From the NCBI GenBank assembly GCA_041397365.1, contig JAWKWT010000011.1, forward strand, positions 72,342 through 136,341: a stretch of 64,000 nucleotides of DNA, read 5' to 3'. Below the pieces are notes generated by a model that saw nothing but the letters and a program-made list of their open reading frames with translations, was not told where the DNA came from and made no database searches. Made by a program: the position numbers and the translations under genes. The stretch is from P52-10 sp041397365 (GTDB lineage: Bacteria; Pseudomonadota; Alphaproteobacteria; Rhizobiales; Xanthobacteraceae). Within the stretch, counting starts at the first letter, position 1. Each line of letters starts with the position of its first letter. This document shows, piece by piece, positions 55,095 through 63,787 of the stretch.

Positions 55095-56117
55095 ATGCGC
55101 GCGCTCAGCCTTCTCAAGGAACGCCAGCTCGAAGTGATCGAGTCTGATCCGCCCTCGCCGCCTCTGCCGGGCGAGGTGCAGATCCGCGTGCGCGCCGTCG
55201 CGCTCAACCATATCGATGTCTGGGGCTATCGCGGCATGGCCTTCGCCAAGCGCAAGCTGCCTCTGGTGGTCGGCGCTGAAGCCTCCGGCGAGATCGCGGC
55301 CATCGGCGACGGCGTCACGCGCTTCTCCGTCGGCCAGCCGGTGGTGATGTATGGCGCGCTGACCTGCGGACAATGTCAGGCGTGCAGGCAAGGCCGCGAC
55401 AATCTCTGCGAGAACGTCGCCGGCATCATGGGCTTTCATGTCGACGGCTTTGCCCGCGAGCTTCTCAACATGCCGGAACGGCTCGTCATTCCCGTTCCCG
55501 GCGGCGTCAGCCTGCGCGATGCGGCCTGCGCGCCGATCGCCTTCTCGACCGTGCAGCACATGCTGTTCGACAACGCAAAACTGCAACCGGGCGAATCCAT
55601 TCTGGTGCATGCCGGCGGCTCCGGCATCGGCAGCGTGGCGATCAAGATGGCGAAGGCGATCGGCTGCACGATCATCACCACCGTCGGCGACGATTCGAAG
55701 ATCGAGCGCGTGAAGGCGCTGGGCGCCGATCATGTCATCAACTACCGCAAGGACCGCTTCGAGCACGAGGTGCGGAAGCTCACGAAGAAGAAGGGCGTCG
55801 ACGTCGTGTTCGAACACGTCGGCGCGGACACTTTCAACGGCTCGCTCTTGGTACTGAAGCGCGGCGGCCGGCTCGTCACTTGCGGCTCGACGTCGGGGCC
55901 GACGATCACGCTCAACCTGATGCAATTGTTCCAGCAGCAATACCGAATCTTCGGATCGTTCGGCGCGAGCATGAAGAACATCGCCGAAAGCCTCGACAAG
56001 ATGGCGGCGGGCATGTCGCCGGTCATCGACATGGAAGTGCCGCTGTCGGATGTCGCCGCCGCGCTCGCGCGGATGGAAAGCCGGCAGGTGTTCGGCAAGA
56101 TCATCGTCCACTTCTGA
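55095..56117 (+). CDS. zinc-binding alcohol dehydrogenase-family oxidoreductase of the AcpXL operon
   Basis: A 340-residue medium-chain dehydrogenase/reductase. The structural-zinc motif CGQCQACRQGRDNLC is at about 95-109, and HAGGSGIGSVAIKMAKAIG near 175 is the NAD(P) site. Catalytic-site residues PLVVGAEASGEIAAIGDGV are kept. In rhizobia this gene sits between fabF1XL and lpxXL (Adh-type) and is thought to act in the very-long-chain acid pathway, possibly as an enoyl reductase; that is inference from position. The stop overlaps the ATG of lpxXL (TGATG). Confidence 0.88.
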   Translation: MRALSLLKERQLEVIESDPPSPPLPGEVQIRVRAVALNHIDVWGYRGMAFAKRKLPLVVGAEASGEIAAIGDGVTRFSVGQPVVMYGALTCGQCQACRQGRDNLCENVAGIMGFHVDGFARELLNMPERLVIPVPGGVSLRDAACAPIAFSTVQHMLFDNAKLQPGESILVHAGGSGIGSVAIKMAKAIGCTIITTVGDDSKIERVKALGADHVINYRKDRFEHEVRKLTKKKGVDVVFEHVGADTFNGSLLVLKRGGRLVTCGSTSGPTITLNLMQLFQQQYRIFGSFGASMKNIAESLDKMAAGMSPVIDMEVPLSDVAAALARMESRQVFGKIIVHF

Positions 56118-57048
56118 TGCGCCGCCTGCTTCGCCGCACCGGCCGCCGGCTCGGAACAGCGATCAAGCCGGCCGGCGACAAGGCGATCGGCGCGATCGCG
56201 GTTACGGCGCTGCGCACGATCCGCCGGTTCGATGCGGATCGCACCGCGGCCTTCACGGGGCGAACGCTGCGCACGGTCGGCCCGTGGCTGCGCGAAAACC
56301 GGATCGGCCGCGATAACCTGACGGCCGCGTTTCCCGAAAAGACTCGGGCGAGATCGACGAGATTCTCGGCCGCGTGTGGGAGAATCTCGGCAAGGTCGGC
56401 GCGGAGTTCGCGCATATGGACCGCATCTGGGACTACGATCCCGCGCAAGGCGGCAGCAAGCGCATCGAAATCGACGCGCGATCCGAGGCGATCTTCAACA
56501 CGCTGATCGACGACAACAAGGGCGCCCTGATTTTTTCCTCACATCTCGGCAATTGGGAATTGCCGGCGCTGGCCGCCGCCGCGCACGGTCTGAAGTCAGC
56601 GGTGCTGTTTCGCCGCCCGAACATCGCCGCCGTCGACAGGGCCGTGCAAAACATTCGCGCGGTGAATATGGGCGAGATGGTCGCCACCACATTTGACGCA
56701 CCGTTGCGCCTCGCGGAGAAGCTGCGCGACGGCGTCCATGTCGGCATGCTGGTGGACCAGCATTACGGCAACGGCGTCGATGTGACGTTCTTCGGCCGGA
56801 CGGCGAAAGCCAACCCATTACTGGCGCGGCTGGCGCGGCAGGTGGAATGCCCGATCCACGGCGTGCGCGTCGTCCGCCTCCCCGACCAGCGTTTCCGCTG
56901 CGAACTGACGGAAGAGATCGCGCCGGTGCGCGATCAGGACGGCATGATCGACGTGCAGCAAACCATGCAGAAGATTACGTCGATAATCGAGGGCTGGGTG
57001 CGCGAACACCCGGATCAATGGCTCTGGCTGCACCGCCGCTGGCGGTGA
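56117..57048 (+). pseudogene. lpxXL: lipid A very-long-chain acyltransferase LpxXL, frameshifted near 56346
   Basis: Inner-membrane acyltransferase that moves the C28-type acid from AcpXL to lipid A. Corrected length is about 310 residues. The N-terminal part is RRLLRRTGRRLGTAIKPAGD and ENRIGRDNLTAAFPEKT; then the frame changes and GEIDEILGRVWENLGKVGAE continues. One missing base at ACTCG(N)GGC near 56346 explains it. The HX4E acyltransferase motif HLGNWE is near residue 143, and VGMLVDQHYGNGVDV follows. ATG 56117 overlaps the stop of the dehydrogenase. A short form from ATG 56374 keeps the HX4E motif but lacks the membrane-proximal start. Confidence 0.85.
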
Positions 57049-57076
57049 ATCTCCCAGGAGTCTGCTCTCTTCATTT

Positions 57077-57125
57077 GAGCATGATCTTTCCCGCAAACCG
57101 GCTCCCGCTTTTCGGGATCATGCTC
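57077..57125 (-). repeat. GAGCATGATC palindrome (copy 3), supplies the stop codon of the binding-protein gene
   Basis: Perfect arms GAGCATGATC (57077-57086) and GATCATGCTC (57116-57125) enclose TTTCCCGCAAACCGGCTCC and CGCTTTTCGG. On the minus strand the TGA formed at its edge (57126-57124) ends the polyamine-type binding protein. On the plus strand it lies 28 bases past lpxXL. It lacks the extra GAGACTGAT hairpin of copies 2 and 4. Confidence 0.88.
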
Positions 57126-58236
57126 ACCGCCCCGTCTTCGCGCGGGTCCAGATGCGGTTGACGATCCGCTGCGTCGCCTGATCGCGCGCGGTGATGACGA
57201 AAAGCCGCTGCATCGTCGCCTCGTCCGGATAGATCGTCTTGTCGCCGATCACCTTCGGACTGATGAGCTTCTGGCTGGCGAGATTGCCGTTGGCGTAAGA
57301 CAGATAATCCGAATTCTTCTCCGCAACTTCCGGGCGATAGAGATAGTCGATCAGCGCATAGGCTTCGTCGACATTGCGGGCATCGGCGGGAATCGCGAGA
57401 TTGTCGAAAAACATCTGCGCGCCCTCGCGCGGCAGCGCGTAAGCAATCTCGATGCCGTTCTTCGCCTCAAGCGCCCGGCTCTGCGCCTGCTTGATATCGC
57501 CCGACCATCCGAACACAAAACAGATTTCGCCGCTGGCGAGCGCGCCGAGATATTCCGACGAATGGAATTTGCGCACGAACGGACGGATCTTGCTGACAAG
57601 CTCCGCCGCCTTTTCGAGGTCGGCCTGTTTTGCCGAGTTCGGGTCGAGCTTCAGATAGACCAGCGCCGCAGGCAAAATATCGTCGGCGGAGTCCAGCATG
57701 TGAACGCCGCAATCCTTGAACTTCGACAGCAGTTCCGGCTTGAACACAACGTCGAGCGTGCTCATCGCCTCGTCGAGCCTGGCGTCCGCGCCGAGCGCTT
57801 CCTGCGCCTTCTTGACATTGTAACCGATGCCTGTCGTGCCCCACATATAGTTCACGCCGTGCTGGTTGCCCGGATCGTAGGCGGCGAGCTTCTCGGTGAT
57901 GAGCGGCCAGGCGTTGACGAGATTGGGAATCTTCGACTTGTCGAGCCTGGTGAAAACCTTCGCCTTGATCTGCCGCTCAAGGAAGTAGGCTCCCGGCGCC
58001 ACCAGGTCGTAGCCGGATTTTCCCGCGAGCAGCCGCGTCTCCAGCGTCTCGTTGGCGTCGAACGTGTCGTAGACGACCTTGATGCCGGTCTCCTTGGTGA
58101 AATCCTCCAGCACACCGGGCGCGATGTAGTTCGACCAGTTGTAGAAATTCACCGTCCGCTGCTGCGCCTGCACCCGCACGCTCATCGTCGTCAACGCCAG
58201 CGCACCGGCCAGCAACGCCACAGCTTTCGACAGCAT
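57124..58236 (-). CDS. PotF/PotD-like polyamine ABC transporter substrate-binding protein
   Basis: Periplasmic binding protein of 370 residues. Signal peptide MLSKAVALLAGALALTTMSVRVQAQ; spermidine/putrescine-binding family segments TVNFYNWSNYIAPGVLEDFTKETGIKVVYDTFDANETLETRLLAG, YDLVAPGAYFLERQIKA, MWGTTGIGYNVKKAQEAL and EICFVFGWSGDIKQAQSRA. The permease and ATPase genes are absent, so it is an orphan. ATG 58236 has GGAG seven bases upstream; the aminotransferase stop is 13 bases upstream. Its stop codon is the TGA made by the repeat. Confidence 0.92.
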   Translation of the reverse strand: MLSKAVALLAGALALTTMSVRVQAQQRTVNFYNWSNYIAPGVLEDFTKETGIKVVYDTFDANETLETRLLAGKSGYDLVAPGAYFLERQIKAKVFTRLDKSKIPNLVNAWPLITEKLAAYDPGNQHGVNYMWGTTGIGYNVKKAQEALGADARLDEAMSTLDVVFKPELLSKFKDCGVHMLDSADDILPAALVYLKLDPNSAKQADLEKAAELVSKIRPFVRKFHSSEYLGALASGEICFVFGWSGDIKQAQSRALEAKNGIEIAYALPREGAQMFFDNLAIPADARNVDEAYALIDYLYRPEVAEKNSDYLSYANGNLASQKLISPKVIGDKTIYPDEATMQRLFVITARDQATQRIVNRIWTRAKTGR

Positions 58237-58248
58237 CACCAATCTCCG

Positions 58249-59402
58249 TCAACCTCCGCCAACAACAGGTTTGAGGCGCTCCAGCGCCGCATCGATCGTC
58301 GCGTCCTTCTTGGCGAAGCAAAAACGGACCACCGACGTTACCGGATCGTCCTCATAGAACACGGACACCGGAATGGCGGTGACCTTGTGATCGATCACCA
58401 GCCGCTTGCAGAACGCCTCGTCCGTCTCGTTCAGCCCGAGCGGTTTCAGATCGACGTTCAGAAAATACGTGCCCTGCGACGGCAGTACCGGAAACCCGAT
58501 CGACGACAGGCCGGCGGCGAGACGGTCGCGGCTGCGCGCGAGATCGCCGCGCATCGCCTCGAAGAATTCGTCGGGCTTGCCGAGCCCGTAGGCGACCGCG
58601 GCCTGCAAATTCGGCGGCGTCGTGAAGGTGAGGAACTGATGCGATTTCGCCAGCACGCGCAGGATCGGCGGCGCGGCGCAGACGAAGCCCACCTTCCAGC
58701 CGGTCAGCGAAAAAATCTTGCCCGCGGAGCCGATCTTCACCGTACGGTCGCGCATGCCGGGGATCGCGATCAACGGAATATGCGCGCGGCCGTCGAACAC
58801 GACATGCTCCCACACCTCGTCGCAGACGGCGATGACATCAAACTCCTGGCAGAAGCGGCCGAGCAGTTCGAGGTCCTCGCGCGGATAGACGATCGCGGCC
58901 GGATTCAGCGGGTTGTTGAAGATGACGAGTTTCGTCTTCGCGTTGAACACCTGACGCAGCGCGTCCTCTGTCAAACGCCAGTCCGGCGGCTGCAACCGCA
59001 CCAGCCGCGGAATGCCGCCGGCGCGGCGGATCAGCGGCAGATAGGCGTCGTAAGCCGGCGCGAACACCACCACCTCGTCACCCGGCTCGATCAGCCCGAA
59101 CAGCGCGCCGGCGATCGCCTCGGTCGCGCCGGACGTCACCATCACCTCGCTCATCGCGTCGAGATCGACGCCATGCCAGCGCCGGTAATGCGCGGCGATC
59201 GCTTCGCGAAGCTCGGGGATGCCCATCATCGACGGATACTGGTTGTAGCCGTCCAGCGTCGCTCGGCCGCCTTGCGGCGAACGTCCTCAGGTCCCGGATC
59301 GTCCGGAAAGCCCTGCCCGAGATTGATGGCGTCGTGATCGCGCGCGAGCTGCGACATCACCTCGAACACGGTGACGGGAAGATTCGCGAAGACGGAATTC
59401 AT
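58249..59402 (-). pseudogene. class I/II PLP-dependent aminotransferase (MalY/YbdL-like), frameshifted near 59262
   Basis: Fold-type I aminotransferase of about 384 residues. N-terminal MNSVFANLPVTVFEVMSQLA then INLGQGFPDDPGPEDVRRKAAE lies in one frame from ATG 59402; ATLDGYNQYPSMMGIPELREAIAAHYRRWHG continues in another. GAGCG should be GAGGCG, loss of one G at about 59262. The rest is intact: VTSGATEAIAGALFGL, the PLP Asp in VCDEVWEHVVFDG, and the Schiff-base Lys in KIGSAGKIFSLTGWKVGF. The usual acceptor is a 2-keto acid, with methionine, phenylalanine or kynurenine as possible donors. It is 8 bases after the rhodanese stop and just before the PotF-like gene. Confidence 0.85.
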
Positions 59403-59410
59403 CGCAATCG

Positions 59411-59742
59411 TCAGCCCGTCTTGGTCGGCAGTCCGGCCGCTTTCCAGCCGATGATGCCGCCGGCGAGATGCTTGTCGTAGGCTTGCTGGCGGCCTGCGCG
59501 GCGAGAGAAGCTGTCACCGAGCGCTTGCCCGAGCGGCAGGCGAACACGACCTGCTTGCCTTTCGGATCGGGAATGGCGGCGGCATCGAAGGTGGAGAGCG
59601 GAACGACGACGGAGTCCGGATAGGATTCGGCGGCGACTTCGTTCGGCTCGCGCACGTCCACGAGAAGATATTTCCCGTCCGCGATGCCCTTCGCCACCTC
59701 GTCCGGCATCAAATCTTCAACGCGATTGCCTTGGTGCGTCAC
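59411..59742 (-). pseudogene. small rhodanese-domain protein, frameshifted near 59480
   Basis: A single rhodanese domain of about 110 residues: VAKGIADGKYLLVDVREPNE, VVVPLSTFDAAAIPDPKGK, and the active-site loop VFACRSGKRSVTASLAAQAA with Cys, Arg and Lys. The natural end (YDKHLAGGIIGWKAAGLPTK, then a TGA at 59413-59411) is in another frame; one base is missing near 59480 at AAGCC/TAC. Uncorrected, the frame runs to 59287 over the aminotransferase. It moves sulphane sulphur or acts as a thiosulphate sulphurtransferase; the target is unknown. Confidence 0.82.
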
Positions 59743-59824
59743 CTGTGCCTCCTTGAATTTGCTGTCGCCAAGGTCGCCTCTGGCGCAGCGAAAATCAAGC
59801 GGCCGCCAAACCTAAATCGCGGCC

Positions 59825-59932
59825 CTAGAGACCGATTTAACTGCGTTAAATCAGTCTCGCCGCTTATCTTTTTGTTTGAGCATGATCTTTTCCGAAAACC
59901 GGTTCCCACTTTTCGGGATCATACTCTAGATC
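59825..59932 (-). repeat. composite palindromic repeat (copy 4), supplies the stop codon of kup
   Basis: Two hairpins as in copy 2: GAGACCGATTTAAC / GTTAAATCAGTCTC (59828-59858, TGC loop) and GAGCATGATC / GATCATACTC (59878-59926, one mismatch). On the minus strand it reads ATCTAGAGTATGATCCCG, and the TAG (59928-59926) is the stop codon of kup. Relative to copy 2, the first hairpin has a compensatory C-G to T-A change (CAAC/GTTG becomes TAAC/GTTA). The remaining bases back to 59743 hold no gene. Confidence 0.9.
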
Positions 59933-61866
59933 GTGACCTGCGTGCCGACCTCGACCACGCGGCCGGTCGGAATGTGGAAATAATCAGTGGCGTCGTTCGC
60001 CGTCTGGCTGAGCTTGATGAAAAGCGCGTCCTGCCAGCGCGGCAGGACGGAGTGCGGCGCGGGCTTGAGCGAACGGCGCGACACGAAGAACGAGGTCGAC
60101 ATGATGTCGAACTCCCATCCGAGCGAGCGCGCATGCGCCAGCGCCAGCGGCACGTTCGGCGATTCCATATAGCCGAAGCGCAGCGTCACCCGCGTAAACC
60201 GTTCGCTGAATTGCTCCAGCTTCACCCGGTCGGCGAGATCGACGCGCGGCAGGTTGTCGGTTTCCACCGTGAGGATGATGTTTTGCTGGTGAAGCACCTT
60301 GTTGTGCTTCAGATTGTGCATCAGCGCGGTCGGCACGAATTCGGGATCGCTCGTCAAAAACACCGCCGTTCCCTGCACGATGTGCGGCGGCCGCTTCTCC
60401 AGGCTGCGAACGAGATCCTGCATCGGCACCTCGATCTTGCGGGTTTTCTTGAGCAGGATCGAAGAGCCGCGCATCCAGGTCCACACGATCACGACCATGG
60501 CGAGGCCGAACAAGAGCGGCACCCATGCGCCATCGAGCAGTTTCAACAGATTGGCGCTGAAAAATGTCAGGTCGATCAGGGCGAACGGAACGATCAGCGC
60601 GGCCGCGGCCGCCATCCGCCAGTTCCAGAGCTTCCAAACGACCACAAACGCCATGACCGCATCGGCGACCATGGTCGTCGACACCGCGATCCCATAAGCG
60701 CCGGCAAGCCCGCTGGACGTGCGGAACAGGCCGACCAGCAGCAGCACGCCGATCAGCAGCATGAGATTCACCCGCGGCAGATAAATCTGCCCGGCATTGG
60801 TGGCGGAGGTGTAGCGGACCTCGAAGCGCGGCAGCAGACCGAGTTGCACCGCCTGACGGACCATCGAGAACGCACCGGTAATCACCGCTTGGCTGGCGAT
60901 CACGGTCGCGACCGTCGCCAGCACCACCAGAGGCAGCAGCAGCCAGTCCGGCGCAAGACCATAGAACGGATGCTCGATGGCTTCCGGATGCGCCAGCACC
61001 AGCGCGCCCTGACCGAAATAATTCAGCAGCAGCGCCGGCAGCACGAAGAACAGCCAGGCATTCTGGATCGGCTTCCGGCCAAAATGCCCGAGATCGGCAT
61101 AAAGCGCCTCGCCGCCCGTCGCCACCAGAAACACCGCGCCGAGCGTGACCATCCCGACGGTTCCGTGATTGAAGAGGAATTTGAGCCCGTACCAGGGATT
61201 GAGCGCGGCCAGCACGCCCGGATCGTCATTGATGTGCGAAAGCCCGAGCGCAGCGAGCGCCAGGAACCAGACGATCATCACCGGGCCGAACGCCGCCGCG
61301 ACCATCGCGGTGCCGCGGCTCTGCACGGAAAAGAGCAGGACGAGGATCACCACCGTCATCGGCACGACATAGTGCGAGAGCGCCGGCGTCGCGATTTTCA
61401 GGCCCTCCATCGCCGAGAGGACGGAGATCGCCGGCGTAATCATCGAATCGCCGATGAACATCGCTCCGCCGACGATGCCGAGCGCGAGCAGCGGCACCGA
61501 GCGGCGGCCCAGCGCGCGCCGGCCGAGCGCCATCAGCGACAGCGAGCCGCCCTCGCCATTGTTGTCGGCGCGCAGCAGCAGCAGCACGTATTTCGCCGTC
61601 ACGACGATCAGCAAGGCCCAAACGATCAGCGACAGCACGCCGAGCACGATGTCGCGCGTCACCGCGCCGCCATGGGCCGCAGCGTGGACGGCCTCGCGAA
61701 AGGCGTAAAGCGGCGAGGTGCCGATGTCGCCATAGACGACGCCGATGCTGCCCATGAACAGCATGGCGAAGCTGCCATGCGGACCTGTTTCGGCCGGAGG
61801 ATCGGCAGGTGTCGCGCTCGCGGTCATGGCTTGAACAACGTCCCAGATGATGCGTCGATCGCCCAT
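59926..61866 (-). CDS. kup: KUP-family potassium uptake permease
   Basis: Low-affinity K+:H+ symporter of 646 residues in the inner membrane, with about 12 helices in the first ~460 residues and a cytoplasmic C-terminal domain. Family blocks: LFMGSIGVVYGDIGTSPLYAFRE near residue 35, IGDSMITPAISVLSAMEGLK near 145, VFLVATGGEALYADLGHFG near 240 and ALLLNYFGQGALVLAHPEAI. The C-terminus has VFLTSDPEFVPTALMHNLKHNKVLH. ATG 61866 has GCAGG about seven bases upstream; ATG 61827 (13 codons later) is an alternative without a clear site. Its stop codon lies in a palindromic repeat. Confidence 0.96.
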   Translation of the reverse strand: MGDRRIIWDVVQAMTASATPADPPAETGPHGSFAMLFMGSIGVVYGDIGTSPLYAFREAVHAAAHGGAVTRDIVLGVLSLIVWALLIVVTAKYVLLLLRADNNGEGGSLSLMALGRRALGRRSVPLLALGIVGGAMFIGDSMITPAISVLSAMEGLKIATPALSHYVVPMTVVILVLLFSVQSRGTAMVAAAFGPVMIVWFLALAALGLSHINDDPGVLAALNPWYGLKFLFNHGTVGMVTLGAVFLVATGGEALYADLGHFGRKPIQNAWLFFVLPALLLNYFGQGALVLAHPEAIEHPFYGLAPDWLLLPLVVLATVATVIASQAVITGAFSMVRQAVQLGLLPRFEVRYTSATNAGQIYLPRVNLMLLIGVLLLVGLFRTSSGLAGAYGIAVSTTMVADAVMAFVVVWKLWNWRMAAAAALIVPFALIDLTFFSANLLKLLDGAWVPLLFGLAMVVIVWTWMRGSSILLKKTRKIEVPMQDLVRSLEKRPPHIVQGTAVFLTSDPEFVPTALMHNLKHNKVLHQQNIILTVETDNLPRVDLADRVKLEQFSERFTRVTLRFGYMESPNVPLALAHARSLGWEFDIMSTSFFVSRRSLKPAPHSVLPRWQDALFIKLSQTANDATDYFHIPTGRVVEVGTQVTI

Positions 61867-61956
61867 CGCGCGACCTGCCCCGGCGTTTCGGGGTTGCGAC
61901 GATTAACGCATCGGTTTGGGAAACGCCAGCCGCAAAAAGGTATTTTTATACCGCAA

Positions 61957-62781
61957 TCAGGGTTTCAGATCCGGCGGTAGCGGCGGATCTTCGCGCATCA
62001 GCGTGATCGTCACCCGGCGGTTCGCCGCCAATGTCGGATCGTCCGGAAACAAGGGCTGGGTGTCGGCCTTGCCGGCGACCATGAAGAAATGTCCGGCCGG
62101 CAGCCCCTCTTTTTGCAGGATCTGGCGGACGGCGTTGGCCCGATCCGCCGACAGGTCGAAGGCGTTGTACTCGGACGAACCCGGAACGGTGGTGGCCGCC
62201 GTGTGGCCGACGACGGCGACACGCAGCGACGAGGAGCGCAGCGGCGCCGCCAGCTTTTCGATCAGCCGTCGCGTGCGCTCGTAGGGGACCTTCGAGCCTT
62301 CCGGGAACATCGAGCGGCCGTCCTGATCGACGATTTCGAGGTTCAGCCCCTGCTTGGTCTCCTCGAACATGATGTGCTTCGACATCTCGGTCAGTTCGGG
62401 CAAATCCTGCAACGCCTGCCGCAGCGAGGCGGACGCCAGCGCGAATTCGCGATCGACCTTGGTGCGCTGGCCGTCGAGCCTGCCGCGCTCGATCTGTTCG
62501 GGAAGCGCCGGATTGGTCGCATCGTCCGAATTGTTCTGGACGTGCTTCAGCTTGCTGCGCATCGGCAGACCGTGGACTTCGACGACGCCGGAATAGCGCG
62601 ACTCGGTCTGCACGCCGAACGCCTCGCGCATCGAGCCGGCGACGATCTTCAGTTTCTGCTGATCCTGCGTGGAGAACGCGGTAAGCATGACGAAGAAGCT
62701 CATCAGCAGCGCCATCAGGTCGGCGAAGGTCACGAACCAGCCGTGACCGCCGTGAGCTCCTGCGCGTTTCTTCTTCGCCAT
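61957..62781 (-). CDS. motB: flagellar motor stator protein MotB
   Basis: Stator subunit of 274 residues that anchors the proton channel to peptidoglycan. A single helix carries the channel Asp (GWFVTFADLMALLMSFFVML at about 14-33). The C-terminal OmpA-like domain has RVAVVGHTAATTVPGSSEYNAFDLSADRANAVRQILQKEGLP near residue 195. The adjacent motA, 32 bases upstream, encodes the other stator subunit. The region of residues 60-150 includes the periplasmic plug/linker. No other flagellar gene is in the window. Confidence 0.9.
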   Translation of the reverse strand: MAKKKRAGAHGGHGWFVTFADLMALLMSFFVMLTAFSTQDQQKLKIVAGSMREAFGVQTESRYSGVVEVHGLPMRSKLKHVQNNSDDATNPALPEQIERGRLDGQRTKVDREFALASASLRQALQDLPELTEMSKHIMFEETKQGLNLEIVDQDGRSMFPEGSKVPYERTRRLIEKLAAPLRSSSLRVAVVGHTAATTVPGSSEYNAFDLSADRANAVRQILQKEGLPAGHFFMVAGKADTQPLFPDDPTLAANRRVTITLMREDPPLPPDLKP

Positions 62782-62813
62782 CTGCTGCGATCCGACTGGC
62801 CCGCGGCGCGCCC

Positions 62814-63587
62814 TTAAGCGGCGGCCGCCTCGCCCTCCTCGTGACGATGCTTCTCAGGCAGATAGGCCAGCAGCATCTCGCGCACGAGCGCCGGGCTCTT
62901 CGAATCGCGGATCATGAGGATGCCGTCGATGATGAGCGTGCGATTGGTTTCCTCGTCCAGAAGCTTGACGTGCAGCTTGTCGGCGATCGGCAGACACACG
63001 AGGTTGCCAACCAGCGCGCCGTACAACGTCGCCAGCAGCGCGACCGCCATGAACGGGCCGAGCTTCGAAGGGTCGGACATGTTGGAGAACATCTGCACCA
63101 TGCCGATCAGCGTGCCGATCATGCCGAACGCCGGTGCGCAGTCGCCGACGGCGCGATAGATTTTCGAGCCTTCGTCGAGGTGCATCAGGAAGTTGTCGCG
63201 ATCGCGCTCGAGATTGTCGCGAATGAAGTTCACGTCGTAGCCATCGGCCACGTAACGAATGCCCTTGGCGAGAAACGGATCGTCCGTCTCGACCTTCTCC
63301 AGGCCGACCGGCCCCTGCTTGCGGGCGATCTCGGCGATCGAGGCAAGTTCATCGACCAGATCGCGCGCCGTCGTCCGGCGCAGCGTAAAGGCGAATTTCG
63401 CGCCGAGCGGGATTCCGTGCACCATCGCCGACAGGGGAAAGCGAATGAGCGTCGCCGCGAACGAACCGCCGAAGATGATGATGACGGCGTGGACGTCGTA
63501 AAACATCCGGAAGTCGCCGCCCATCAGGATCAAGGTGACAAGAACGATGACTCCGGCGATGAATCCCAGACCGGTGGCGATATCCAT
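62814..63587 (-). CDS. motA: flagellar motor stator protein MotA (PomA-like)
   Basis: Four-helix proton channel subunit of 257 residues, MotA/PomA type. MDIATGLGFIAGVIVLVTLILMGGD is helix 1; YDVHAVIIIFGGSFAATLIRFP helix 2; GDCAPAFGMIGTLIGMVQMFSNM near residue 150 is helix 3 with the conserved Pro; and ALLATLYGALVGNLVCLPIADKLHVK is helix 4. The large cytoplasmic loop between helices 2 and 3 includes DELASIAEIARKQG. It pairs with motB downstream. The 200 bases from 63588 to 63787 upstream hold no gene and probably contain the promoter. Confidence 0.9.
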   Translation of the reverse strand: MDIATGLGFIAGVIVLVTLILMGGDFRMFYDVHAVIIIFGGSFAATLIRFPLSAMVHGIPLGAKFAFTLRRTTARDLVDELASIAEIARKQGPVGLEKVETDDPFLAKGIRYVADGYDVNFIRDNLERDRDNFLMHLDEGSKIYRAVGDCAPAFGMIGTLIGMVQMFSNMSDPSKLGPFMAVALLATLYGALVGNLVCLPIADKLHVKLLDEETNRTLIIDGILMIRDSKSPALVREMLLAYLPEKHRHEEGEAAAA

Positions 63588-63751
63588 GAGTAACTCCGAC
63601 GCATACTCACTCGTCGGCCGAAACAGGCATGACGGCCAGAACCTTCTGGTCCTGACGATCCGACCGTAGCGGAACTGCCATTAAAGTTGCGTAAAGCTTA
63701 CCGGCCTCGGCGCAATTGTTGGCAAAACGTGCTGGTTTCCGTGAACGATTA

Positions 63752-63781
63752 GGCAGCGCGCGGGCGTGGGCGCGCGCTGCC
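63752..63781 (-). terminator. GC-rich hairpin downstream of the partial end gene
   Basis: Perfect eleven-base arms GGCAGCGCGCG (63752-63762) and CGCGCGCTGCC (63771-63781) with an eight-base loop. On the minus strand it lies 7 bases past the stop of the gene ending at 63788. No U-run follows, so termination would be weak or factor-dependent. Confidence 0.5.
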
Positions 63782-63787
63782 CCGCCA

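Noticed and set aside
59731..61980. A 749-codon plus-strand frame opposite kup
   Set aside because: Shadow frame dominated by Arg, His and Gln. kup on the other strand is a textbook match.
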